DNA of 64,000 nt. Source: Vibrio hannami (GTDB lineage Bacteria; Pseudomonadota; Gammaproteobacteria; Enterobacterales; Vibrionaceae). A model generated the notes under the pieces. It was not told the origin of the DNA, searched no databases, and worked only from the letters and a program-made list of their open reading frames with translations. Shown piece by piece: positions 44,671 to 53,211 of this stretch (positions within the stretch are counted from its first letter, which is position 1; the number at the start of each line of letters is the position of its first letter). Made by a program: the position numbers and the translations under genes. The DNA is taken from assembly GCF_029589055.1 (NCBI RefSeq), contig NZ_JARQZP010000007.1, positions 2,046,001 through 2,110,000 of the forward strand, read 5' to 3'.

Positions 44671-45571
44671 ATGCATACGTTTGAAGATATATCAGCACTT
44701 AGAGAGCAGATAAAACAGCTAAAACGAGACGGTCGAAAGATTGCATTTGTTCCAACAATGGGCAACCTGCACGAGGGTCATCTTACTCTGGTTCGCAAGG
44801 CTCGTGAGCATGCAGATGCGGTCGTGGTAAGCATCTTTGTTAACCCAATGCAATTTGAAAGAGCAGATGATCTCAACAACTACCCTCGTACGCTTGAAGA
44901 CGACTTAAGCAAGTTAAATGGCGAAGGGGTTGATTTGGTTTTCACTCCAACACCAGAAATCATGTACCCGAAAGGATTGGACAAACAGAGCTTTGTTGAA
45001 GTTCCTGGGCTATCTCACATGTTGGAAGGCGCTTCTCGCCCGGGTCATTTCCGTGGTGTTGCGACCATAGTAACCAAGCTGTTTAACATCGTTCAGCCTG
45101 ACGTAGCATGCTTTGGCGAGAAAGACTTTCAACAGCTTGCTGTAATTCGCCAAATGGCCGAAGACCTGGCGATGGATATCGAGATTGTTGGTGTACCAAC
45201 GGTACGCGAAATGGATGGCCTGGCAATGAGTTCTCGCAATGGTCTGCTCACTCTAGATGAGCGCCAACGAGCTCCTGTAGTAGCCAAAACCATGCGCTGG
45301 ATCAGCAGCCAGATTCGTAGCGGTAAGAACGATTACGCATCCATTATCGAAGACGCGAGTGACCAGTTAAGAGCTGCAGATCTGGAAACTGACGAGATAT
45401 TTATTCGTGATGCGCGAACTCTTCAACCAGTTTCAGAAGAAACTACTCAGGCTGTAATTCTGATATCAGCCTTCTTAGGCAAAAGCCAGACTGATCGATA
45501 ATCAGGTTGTTGAAGTGGTTCAGTCTACAGAAACAGAGCCAGAAGCGAAAGAAGCTGCATCAGAAGAATAA
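44671..45571 (+). CDS. panC: Pantothenate synthetase PanC, frameshifted at the C-terminus
   Basis: Condenses pantoate and beta-alanine with ATP. HIGH-type motif PTMGNLHEGHLTLV, VVSIFVNPMQF, GEKDFQQLAVI and KMSKS-like MSSRNGLL. As read it stops at 45501 after AFLGKSQTDR. The A4 at 45481-45484 has one base too many; with A3 the frame continues GKARLIDNQVVEVVQ and ends EAASEE at 45571, 299 aa, with the acidic tail I associate with Vibrio PanC. panD is not in the window. Confidence 0.93.
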
Positions 45572-45588
45572 CCCTTACTACTGAATGC

Positions 45589-45617
45589 AAAAAAGCTCGG
45601 GAAGTCCCGAGCTTTTT
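45589..45617. terminator. Bidirectional terminator panC / yadH
   Basis: GCTCGGG (45595-45601) / CCCGAGC (45606-45612), loop AAGT; T run to 45617 and A run 45589-45594 on the other side. Confidence 0.9.
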
Positions 45618-45631
45618 ATTTGCGCTTAAAC

Positions 45632-46400
45632 TTAACTTCTTAGTCCTTTACCTGTTGTCACCAGATAATGTGCAACTGCGTATAACACAACAACAAACAC
45701 TGATAATACGCCAAACGAAGTTACAATCCCCACATCAGAAACGCCCAGAAATCCATAACGGAAGGCGTTAACCATATATACGATAGGGTTTATTTTAGAT
45801 ACGCCTTGCCAGAACTCAGGCAACAGACTTAACGAATAAAACACACCGCCGAGATAGGTCATCGGCGTAAGAACAAACGTCGGAACGATAGAAATATCAT
45901 CAAACGTCGTCGCAAAGATGGCATTAATTAACCCGCCTAAAGCAAATACAACGGAAGTCATAAATACCGTAGCGAAAATAATAAACCAGTGGTGAACATT
46001 TAAGTCGACAAATAGAAGAGAAACAAAAGTCACTATCGTGCCCACCAGCAATCCTCGGTAACGCCTCCCATCACATAGCCAAGTATAATGACGTAATTAG
46101 GCACTGGTGCGATTAGAAGTTCTTCTATGTTTTTCTGCATCTTAGAGCTGAAAAAGAGGAAGCAACGTTAGAGTACGAGTTAGTAATCACCGACATCATA
46201 ATCAAGCCGGGAACAATGTACTCCATATAGCTAAAACCACCCATCTCACCGATTCTTGAACCAATCAAATTACCGAAGATGATGAAATATAGCGTCATAG
46301 TAATAGCTGGGGGCACCAAAGTCTGGACCCAAATCCGCATAAAACGGGTAATCTCTTTTGTCAGAAGGCTCTGAAACGCCGTCCAATATAAACTGTACAT
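45632..46400 (-). CDS. yadH: ABC-2 type permease YadH, two frameshifts
   Basis: Inner-membrane permease of the YadGH exporter; substrate unknown. Starts MYSLYWTAFQSLLTKEITRFMRIWVQTLVPP at 46400, very close to E. coli YadH. First break: T5 in the gene (A5 on plus, 46151-46155) should be T6, giving NVASSFFSSKMQKNIEELLIAPVPN. Second break: GG on plus at 46057-46058 should be GGG, giving GGVTRGLLVGTIV. With both restored the length is 256 aa, the same as E. coli YadH. The C-terminal half (45632-46051) reads normally to TTGKGLRS. Downstream of yadG by 4 nt. Confidence 0.9.
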
Positions 46401-46404
46401 TCTG

Positions 46405-47323
46405 TTACTTCCCATCTTGACCACGAACAATGCTAACGAACAGCTCTTCTAATCTGTTCGCCTTATTTCTCATCGACAGCACATTCACATTCTGCTCGGT
46501 TAACTGAGAGAAAACAGCATTTAATCCCATACTTTTTTCTATCTCAATTTCCAACGAGCCGCCTTCAAACTTCTGATTGATCACCCCATTCAATTTTGGT
46601 GGCACACTGCCTGGGGCCAAATCAAGAATGAAAGTCTCGACATGTAACTTGTTGAGCAGTGCTTTCATCGTAGTATTTTCAATCAACTCACCACGGCTGA
46701 TGATACCGATATTACGGCACAGCATTTCTGCTTCTTCCAGATAGTGCGTGGTCAAAATTATCGTTACGCCTTCGCGGTTGATTTCCTGTAAAAAATCCCA
46801 CATAGAACGACGGAGTTCGATATCAACACCTGCCGTTGGTTCATCCAGAATAAGAAGCTTTGGTTCGTGTATTAACGCACGAGCGATCATTAAGCGGCGT
46901 TTCATACCACCAGACAGGTTTCTGGAACGCTCTTTCCGTTTTTCCCACAAATCTAGTTTAGTAAGGTACTTTTTCGCTCTCTCTTTAGCTATCTCACGTG
47001 GTACTCCGTAATAGCCAGCTTGTTGGAGAACAATCTGCTCAACCGTTTCAAACTGGTTGAAGTTAAATTCCTGAGGAACCAGGCCTAAATTCATCTTAGC
47101 CAGCTCTAACTCGTTTTCGATGTTGTGACCAAATACAGTCACCTTTCCGGAGTGTCTTGTTTACTAAAGAAGAAATCACACCAATTGTGGTTGATTTCCC
47201 TGCTCCATTAGGTCCGAGAAGGGCATAAAAATCGCCCTTCTCTACTTTCAGGCTAATGCCTTTTAAAGCCTCAAAGCCACCAGCATAGGTTTTTTTAAGG
47301 TTATCTAGTTCTAGTGCGTACAT
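46405..47323 (-). CDS. yadG: ABC transporter ATP-binding protein YadG, frameshifted
   Basis: ATPase partner of YadH. N-terminal part MYALELDNLKKTYAGG...LLGPNGAGKSTTIGVISSLVNKT (Walker A), then out of frame; the remainder carries LGLVPQEFNFNQFETV (Q-loop), LSGGMKRRLMIARAL and LLILDEPTAGVD. The break needs one base removed within GACACT (47151-47156), giving NKTSGKVTVFGHNIENE and 305 aa. This is the only indel here not in a clear homopolymer. Head of the yadG-yadH operon. Confidence 0.9.
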
Positions 47324-47351
47324 ATTTTGCTCATCACTGTTTTAACAGCTA

Positions 47352-47386
47352 CAAATAAAAATAACGCAAGCTAATAAGCTTGCGTT
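47352..47386 (-). terminator. Terminator of the SulP gene
   Basis: Perfect 10-bp stem AACGCAAGCT (47363-47372) / AGCTTGCGTT (47377-47386), loop AATA; on minus it is followed by ATTTTTATTTG. Confidence 0.85.
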
Positions 47387-47411
47387 AAGAAGTCTTTAAA
47401 TTGCGCCTGAA

Positions 47412-49061
47412 CTAACTTTCTTTAATATCGATATTATTAAGAGCGGCGCTTAATGCTTCATAACGGGTAGAGTATCTGTCTTCGACAGGAACCAGGTCGT
47501 CAAGGTGAAGCCTTTCTAACTGGTGCTTCGTCTGTTCATGAGGACATAGAAGTAAAACCTGACACTCAACTTCTTTTGCATCCTTTATGGCGTTTTCAAG
47601 TGCGAGCCCTACAGTCACATCAATCATAGGAACATCTGTCAAATCGAGTACCATAGCCTTATATTGGCTGATGCTGGAATGTTGACGAGATATCGCTTTG
47701 GATACGCTAAAGATCATGGGGCCGGATAGGTAGAAAAACAATACCTGTCCGTTAGCTTTATCTAATAGATTTTTTTCTTCTTCGTTAAGAGGAATATCCT
47801 CATCTTCAGCATCACTTATTGCTTTTACGTTCTTTTCCTGAGCAAGGCTTAATTTCTCTATGATTATGATGTTAGAAATAAAGACACCAAGGCCTACAGC
47901 GACTATCAGATCGACAAAAACTGTCAATAACATCACGCCATACATTATCGCCATACCCTGAATGCTGACTTTGTGAGCTCGTGAGATAAAACTCCAGTCA
48001 AGAATGTTTATACCAACATAAACAGCAATGCCCGCCAGAACGGCCATAGGAATCGGCTCAGTTAGTGAACCTGCAACCATAACAACAAGTGCCAGTATTA
48101 GTGCTCTGATTACACCAGATAAAGGGGAACGAGCTCCAACCTGGATATTAACCACAGTTCCCATTGTTGCCCCTGCTCCAGGAAGTGCACCAAATAAGCC
48201 TGCTAGCATATTCGCGATACCCTGCCCCCGAAGTTCTTTATCTGAGTTGTGTTCACTACGGGTTAACGAGTCACCGATAACAGCGGTAAGTAACGTATCT
48301 ATGCATCCAAGAGTGCCAAGAACTAGTGCATCAATCACCATGGTCATAAAGGTTTCAGGTGTGATAGTTGGTATCACCAATGATGGGAGACCTGCTGGTA
48401 TTTCACCGATGCGTCTGACGGATTCCATATCAAAGATAAGCATCGACAGCAGAGTAACAAAAACCAAAGCAACCAGCTGAGATGGGACATATCGCGTGTA
48501 TTTCTTAGGCATAAGGAAAAGAATCAGAAGGGTTGTTACACCTAAGAACAGCTCTTTAAAGCTCAAGGACATAAAAATGTCAGGGAGTTGCTTCAGAGTT
48601 CCAATTACACCACCTGCTGGAGCAGGGTGTCCCAGCAATGGAGATAGCTGGAGTATGACCAGTATAACGCCAATACCGGACATAAAGCCTGACACTACGC
48701 TATATGGCATCAGGGTGACGTATTTTCCTAGCTTCAGGGTGCCCAACAAGATTTGAAACGCGCCAGCCATCATAACAACGGTAAAAGTCATCGCCATACC
48801 CGATTCGGGATACTTGGCAGTCATTGTGGTTAAGACTGCCGTCATGATCACCGTCATCGGGCCGGTAGGTTCTGATATGAGTGTATTCGAGCCACCAAAC
48901 AACGAGGCAAACAGCCCCACCATAATTGCGCCCCATAAGCCTGCTTCAGCACCCGCTCCCGATGCAACACCAAAAGCCAGTGCTAGTGGCAGTGAAATAA
49001 TAGCGGTGGTAACGCCACCAAACAGATCACCCTTTAAACTAAGAGTGTTAAACCTACTCAT
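47412..49061 (-). CDS. SulP-family anion transporter with STAS domain
   Basis: 549-aa inner-membrane protein. N-terminal SulP signature LKGDLFGGVTTAIISLPLALAFGVASGAGAEAGLWGA, about 12-14 helices to residue 400, then a cytoplasmic STAS domain (about 435-545) with VLDLTDVPMIDVTVGLALENAI. Members move sulfate, bicarbonate or other anions. It is divergent from a beta-carbonic anhydrase, and SulP/CA neighbours often work together in bicarbonate uptake (BicA-like), so bicarbonate is a reasonable guess. No sulfur genes are nearby. Confidence 0.85.
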   Translation of the reverse strand: MSRFNTLSLKGDLFGGVTTAIISLPLALAFGVASGAGAEAGLWGAIMVGLFASLFGGSNTLISEPTGPMTVIMTAVLTTMTAKYPESGMAMTFTVVMMAGAFQILLGTLKLGKYVTLMPYSVVSGFMSGIGVILVILQLSPLLGHPAPAGGVIGTLKQLPDIFMSLSFKELFLGVTTLLILFLMPKKYTRYVPSQLVALVFVTLLSMLIFDMESVRRIGEIPAGLPSLVIPTITPETFMTMVIDALVLGTLGCIDTLLTAVIGDSLTRSEHNSDKELRGQGIANMLAGLFGALPGAGATMGTVVNIQVGARSPLSGVIRALILALVVMVAGSLTEPIPMAVLAGIAVYVGINILDWSFISRAHKVSIQGMAIMYGVMLLTVFVDLIVAVGLGVFISNIIIIEKLSLAQEKNVKAISDAEDEDIPLNEEEKNLLDKANGQVLFFYLSGPMIFSVSKAISRQHSSISQYKAMVLDLTDVPMIDVTVGLALENAIKDAKEVECQVLLLCPHEQTKHQLERLHLDDLVPVEDRYSTRYEALSAALNNIDIKES

Positions 49062-49288
49062 CTAAATCTACTTCCCTACAAACGAATAGCCAAATTATCA
49101 AAACATCCTATTGTAAATCCTAAAACGGCAAACTCGACCTCAAATTTTAACTAAATTAAGCAACAAAATTGTTAATCGATATTAACAAATGAACTCAGAC
49201 CAGTCGATTTAGGAACAAAATCTGTAAATAAATTGAAGTAACAAATTATGTCCTTGTGTATATTAGGGGCATCAATGAGGGATATTGA

Positions 49289-49948
49289 ATGCCAGATATA
49301 AAAGAGTTATTTGAAAAAAACGCCACTTGGTCGGAAAAGATGACGTCGGATTCACCGGAGTATTTTTCCAAGTTGGTCGAACGCCAATCACCCGATTACC
49401 TATGGATAGGTTGTTCAGACAGTCGGGTTCCGGCAGAACTTTTAACCGGATTAGACTCCGGAGAATTATTTGTACACCGTAACGTTGCAAATCAGGTTAT
49501 TCATACTGACCTGAACTGCCTCTCTGTTGTTCAGTACGCTGTCGATGTACTAAAAGTTAAGCACGTTATTATTTGTGGCCATTACGGGTGTGGGGGCGTC
49601 AATGCTTCTATTGAAAACCCACCATTAGGGCTTATCAATAACTGGATTCTTCATATAAGAGACCTATACCTTAAACATGGAAGCTGGCTTGGTGAGTTAC
49701 CAAAAGAAAAGCACGGTGACAAATTGTGTGAAATAAACGCCGCAGAACAGGTTTATAACCTTGGCAACTCAACCATCATGCAAAACGCATGGGAAAGAGG
49801 ACAGAAAGTTGACCTTCACGGTGTTATCTATGGTATTGGTGATGGCAAACTCATCGATCTAGGTATGAGATGTAACAGCCGAGAAAGCCTGGAAATCGCC
49901 TACCAGAGCGCGATTGCTAAGATTACTACCGGAGAAATCGGTAAGTAG
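49289..49948 (+). CDS. can: Beta-class carbonic anhydrase Can
   Basis: Zinc enzyme for CO2/bicarbonate interconversion. 219 aa. Zinc ligands Cys42, His98, Cys101 with Asp44-Arg46 dyad in IGCSDSRVP and ICGHYGCGG; HRNVANQV follows. This is the E. coli Can type. Divergent from the SulP gene across 227 bp that look like plain promoter DNA, and next to hpt as in other gammaproteobacteria. Confidence 0.95.
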   Translation: MPDIKELFEKNATWSEKMTSDSPEYFSKLVERQSPDYLWIGCSDSRVPAELLTGLDSGELFVHRNVANQVIHTDLNCLSVVQYAVDVLKVKHVIICGHYGCGGVNASIENPPLGLINNWILHIRDLYLKHGSWLGELPKEKHGDKLCEINAAEQVYNLGNSTIMQNAWERGQKVDLHGVIYGIGDGKLIDLGMRCNSRESLEIAYQSAIAKITTGEIGK

Positions 49949-49958
49949 CCGAAACAAA

Positions 49959-49988
49959 ACAGGCTACACGTATCAACATGTAGCCTGT
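49959..49988 (-). terminator. Convergent terminator can / hpt
   Basis: ACAGGCTACA (49959-49968) / TGTAGCCTGT (49979-49988), 10-nt loop. On the minus strand TTTGTTTC follows, so it best suits hpt. Confidence 0.75.
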
Positions 49989-50001
49989 AACCTGTCAGGA
50001 A

Positions 50002-50532
50002 TTATTCCTGAGGAATAACTTTACCGATATATGGCAGGTTACGGTACTTCTGAGCGAAATCCAGACCAACACCGACAACAAACTCGTCTGGGATTTCAAA
50101 TCCCACCCACTCTACATCTACTTCAACTTCACGACGAGAAGGTTTATCCAGTAGAGTACAAATCTTGATAGAGTTAGGTTCACGGATAGACAAAATCTCA
50201 ACAACTCTACTTAGGGTATTACCTGTATCAATAATATCCTCTACAAGTAGTACATCTTTACCAGCGATATCATCATCCAGATCTTTAAGGATGCGCACAT
50301 CACGCGAGCTTTCCTGGCTGCTTCCATAACTTGACGCAGTCATAAAATCAACGGAAAGATCCAACTCTACCGCTCTGGCAAGGTCTGCCATAAAAACGAA
50401 AGATCCACGAAGAAGACCTGCAATAACTAGGTTATCTGAATCTTTGTAATGCTCTGTTATTGCTTTTCCGAGTTCGCGCACACGTTTGCTAATTTCTTCC
50501 TCAGAAATCATAACTTCAACTGTATGTTTCAT
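50002..50532 (-). CDS. hpt: Hypoxanthine phosphoribosyltransferase
   Basis: Purine salvage enzyme: hypoxanthine (and guanine) plus PRPP to IMP. 176 aa from ATG 50532 (MKHTVEVMISEEEI), identical in start to E. coli; a 5-residue upstream extension is possible but not family-like. PRPP-binding motif VLLVEDIIDTGNTLS and flexible-loop region DFMTASSYGSS. Convergent with can, divergent from luxR. Confidence 0.95.
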   Translation of the reverse strand: MKHTVEVMISEEEISKRVRELGKAITEHYKDSDNLVIAGLLRGSFVFMADLARAVELDLSVDFMTASSYGSSQESSRDVRILKDLDDDIAGKDVLLVEDIIDTGNTLSRVVEILSIREPNSIKICTLLDKPSRREVEVDVEWVGFEIPDEFVVGVGLDFAQKYRNLPYIGKVIPQE

Positions 50533-50547
50533 ACTGTTCTCATTCAA

Positions 50548-50850
50548 CTTTGTATCATTGGAGCTTATACCAGCACGACAAGTTTATCCTGCTGACAAAT
50601 TTCAAGTAGGCGGTATTCTATACTCGAGTGGCATTAAGATACAGCTCCAACAAAAAATAGTTGCATTAACAATCAAAGACACTATCACTCTCGGCATTAT
50701 GAAACAATTTGTAACATTTGTATCAAAAATTAATCAGAATCAAATAACTGACTGATATATAAACAAGGTGTATTGATATTAAAAATATGCACCTGTACAC
50801 TCATTTAGCGACAATTATATTTACAACAAACTCAATGTCGTTCTTCTAAT
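50548..50850. other. hpt-luxR intergenic region
   Basis: About 300 bp, AT-rich. At 50771-50781 it holds TATTGATATTA, a good match to one half of the LuxR/HapR operator (TTATTGATAAATTTATCAATAA) but with a poor second half. Autorepression is known for this regulator family. No gene is seen here. Confidence 0.35.
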
Positions 50851-50872
50851 AAAACAACTCGTTGGCAAGGAT
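50851..50872 (+). promoter_or_regulatory. Probable Qrr sRNA pairing site over the luxR ribosome site
   Basis: AAAACAACTCGTTGGCAAGG corresponds to CTAACAACGTCAGTTGGCTAGG, the complement of the conserved Qrr core as I remember it, and includes the AAGGAT Shine-Dalgarno (50867-50872) 6 nt before the ATG. Qrr sRNAs repress luxR/hapR translation at low cell density by pairing here. Confidence 0.65.
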
Positions 50873-50878
50873 ATCGTT

Positions 50879-51484
50879 ATGGATATGATTAAAAAAAGAC
50901 CAAGAACCCGTTTGTCTCCTCAAAAGCGTAAGCTGCAACTTATGGATATTGCGCTAGAGGTGTTCGCACGCAGAGGTATTGGTCGTGGTGGTCACGCCGA
51001 TATTGCTGAAATCGCACAGGTTTCAGTTGCTACAGTATTTAACTACTTCCCTACCCGTGAAGATTTGGTAGATGAAGTATTGCACCATGTAGTTCGCCAG
51101 TTCTCTGGTTTCCTGAATGAAACTATCGACACCTCTATTCACTCCAGAGAAAACTTGGAGAACATTGCATCTCAGATCATTGAGCTTGTTCGTCAGGATT
51201 GTCACTGGTTAAAAGTTTGGTTCGAATGGAGCGCATCTACTCGCGAAGAAGTTTGGCCTCTTTTTGTTTCACTAAACAAAAACAGTTCATTACTACTGGA
51301 AAGTATGTTCCAGAAAGCTATTGAACAAGGTGAGATAAGTGAAGCTCAGAATCCGACTTACCTAGCAAAAATGCTGCATGGCCTATGCTACGCGGTATAT
51401 GTTCAGGCAAACCGTGAGAAAGATGACGCTGAACTCAAGGATATGGTTCAAGGCTTCTTAAGCATGCTATGTATCTATAAGTAA
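50879..51484 (+). CDS. luxR: LuxR/HapR/OpaR/SmcR quorum-sensing master regulator (TetR family)
   Basis: 201-aa TetR-type dimer that controls high-cell-density genes in vibrios. The N-terminal HTH (RPRTRLSPQKRKLQLMDIALEVFARRGIGRGGHADIAEIAQVSVATVFNYFPTREDLVDEVL) is nearly identical to V. harveyi LuxR; the ligand-pocket region has QDCHWLKVWFEWSASTR. The C-terminus stops at MLCIYK, about 4 residues shorter than LuxR. The symbol depends on species (hapR, opaR, smcR, luxR). Preceded by a Qrr pairing site; followed by a strong terminator shared with convergent lpd. lpd beside it is as in the harveyi clade. Confidence 0.93.
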   Translation: MDMIKKRPRTRLSPQKRKLQLMDIALEVFARRGIGRGGHADIAEIAQVSVATVFNYFPTREDLVDEVLHHVVRQFSGFLNETIDTSIHSRENLENIASQIIELVRQDCHWLKVWFEWSASTREEVWPLFVSLNKNSSLLLESMFQKAIEQGEISEAQNPTYLAKMLHGLCYAVYVQANREKDDAELKDMVQGFLSMLCIYK

Positions 51485-51535
51485 GCGCATCTATAAAGTA
51501 AACACACTTTCTAGTAACGCTTTTATAGACACAAA

Positions 51536-51562
51536 AAAACCGCTGATATTTCAGCGGTTTTT
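51536..51562. terminator. Bidirectional terminator luxR / lpd
   Basis: 11-bp stem AAAACCGCTGA (51536-51546) / TCAGCGGTTTT (51551-51561), TATT loop, A run on the left and T run on the right. Confidence 0.92.
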
Positions 51563-51580
51563 AGTATCTAATGGTATATA

Positions 51581-53005
51581 TTACTTCTTCTTAGCTTTAG
51601 CATTTGGAAGGTCTGTGATTGTTCCTTCAAATACTTCGGCTGCTAGACCAACCGACTCATGTAGAGTTGGGTGAGCATGGATAGTAAGAGCAAGATCTTC
51701 GGCATCACAACCCATCTCGATTGCAAGACCAATCTCACCAAGTAATTCACCACCGTTAGTACCAACGATTGCACCACCAACGATACGATGAGTATCCTTG
51801 TCAAAAATAAGCTTAGTTAGGCCATCGGCACAGTCAGACGCGATAGCTCGGCCTGATGCAGCCCATGGGAATGTAGCAACTTCGTAGTTGATACCTTCTT
51901 CTTTCGCTTCTTTTTCAGTTTTACCAACCCAGGCAACTTCAGGCTCAGTGTAAGCAATCGAAGGAATAACTTTAGGGTCAAAGTAGTGTTTCTTACCAGA
52001 GATAACTTCTGCAGCGACATGACCTTCATGCACACCTTTGTGAGCAAGCATTGGCTGACCCACGATATCACCGATAGCATGGATATGAGGAACGTTGGTA
52101 CGCATCTGCTTGTCAACATTGATAAAGCCGCGATCATCCACTTCCAGACCCGCTTTGTCTGCATCAATAAGCTTACCATTCGGTACACGACCAATCGCTA
52201 CAAGCACAGCATCGTAACGTTCAGGTTCTGCTGGTGCTTTCTTACCTTCCATTGAAACGTAGATACCATCTTCTTTCGCTTCAACTGCTGTCACTTTTGT
52301 TTCCAGCATCAGGTTAAACTTATCTTTAATGCGCTTGGTGTAAACCTTAACTACATCTTTATCTGCTGCAGGGATAACCTGATCGAACATCTCAACAACG
52401 TCAATCTGAGAACCCAGAGAGTGATACACAGTACCCATCTCAAGACCGATGATACCACCACCCATGATAAGCATTTTTCCAGGAACTTCTTTCAGCTCAA
52501 GTGCATCAGTAGAATCCCAGATACGAGGGTCTTCGTGTGGAATAAATGGCAGTTTAATAGGGCGAGAACCCGCTGCAACGATAGCGTTATCAAAACTAAC
52601 CGTTGTAGTTCCGTCTTCACCTTCAACGTCGATAGTGTTAGGGCCAGTAAACTTACCATAGCCATTCACTACAGTAACTTTACGCATTTTCGCCATGCCA
52701 CCCAGACCGCCAGTTAGCTGAGTGATAACTTTCTCTTTCCAAAGACGGATCTTATCTATATCCGTTTGAGGCTCACCAAATACGATACCGTGTTCAGCAA
52801 GTGCTTTTGCTTCTTCAATAACTTTAGCTACGTGAAGCAGTGCTTTAGATGGAATACAACCAACGTTCAGACATACACCACCTAGAGTGCTGTAACGTTC
52901 AATAAGTACTGTTTCCAGACCAAGGTCTGCACAGCGGAATGCAGCTGAGTATCCAGCAGGACCTGCACCAAGTACTACTACCTGGGCTTTAATTTCTTTG
53001 CTCAT
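51581..53005 (-). CDS. lpd: Dihydrolipoamide dehydrogenase
   Basis: E3 flavoprotein shared by pyruvate and 2-oxoglutarate dehydrogenases and the glycine cleavage system. 474 aa. FAD-binding GAGPAGYSAAFRCADLG, redox disulfide GGVCLNVGCIPSKALLH, NAD-binding GGGIIGLEMG, FAD site IGDIVGQPMLAHKG, and the catalytic His/Glu HAHPTLHESV. It is 206 nt after aceF with a terminator between, so it probably also has its own promoter, as in E. coli. Convergent with luxR. Confidence 0.97.
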   Translation of the reverse strand: MSKEIKAQVVVLGAGPAGYSAAFRCADLGLETVLIERYSTLGGVCLNVGCIPSKALLHVAKVIEEAKALAEHGIVFGEPQTDIDKIRLWKEKVITQLTGGLGGMAKMRKVTVVNGYGKFTGPNTIDVEGEDGTTTVSFDNAIVAAGSRPIKLPFIPHEDPRIWDSTDALELKEVPGKMLIMGGGIIGLEMGTVYHSLGSQIDVVEMFDQVIPAADKDVVKVYTKRIKDKFNLMLETKVTAVEAKEDGIYVSMEGKKAPAEPERYDAVLVAIGRVPNGKLIDADKAGLEVDDRGFINVDKQMRTNVPHIHAIGDIVGQPMLAHKGVHEGHVAAEVISGKKHYFDPKVIPSIAYTEPEVAWVGKTEKEAKEEGINYEVATFPWAASGRAIASDCADGLTKLIFDKDTHRIVGGAIVGTNGGELLGEIGLAIEMGCDAEDLALTIHAHPTLHESVGLAAEVFEGTITDLPNAKAKKK

Positions 53006-53170
53006 TGTGACCTCTTGTAGTCATTATCCCTAACAGGCTAACGGGGCTTCTTAGTAAACCGTAACAGTTTACAAAGATGTTAACGATATGAAAAATAATT
53101 CCATTTAGCCTGTGAGCTGTACAACAATTCCTTTTCAGCCAAGCCAATTGAATTGTTGAGAATATTCAGA

Positions 53171-53198
53171 AGAAAAAGGTGGCTGAGTAAGCCACCTT
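53171..53198 (-). terminator. Terminator of aceF
   Basis: AAGGTGGCT (53176-53184) / AGCCACCTT (53190-53198), 5-nt loop; minus strand continues TTTCTTC. Readthrough would feed lpd. Confidence 0.75.
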
Positions 53199-53211
53199 AT
53201 CTATTATTTAA

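Noticed and set aside
53036..53090. ArcA box upstream of lpd
   Set aside because: GTTTACAAAGATGTTAA has two loose half-sites but the spacing and sequence fit the ArcA repeats poorly.
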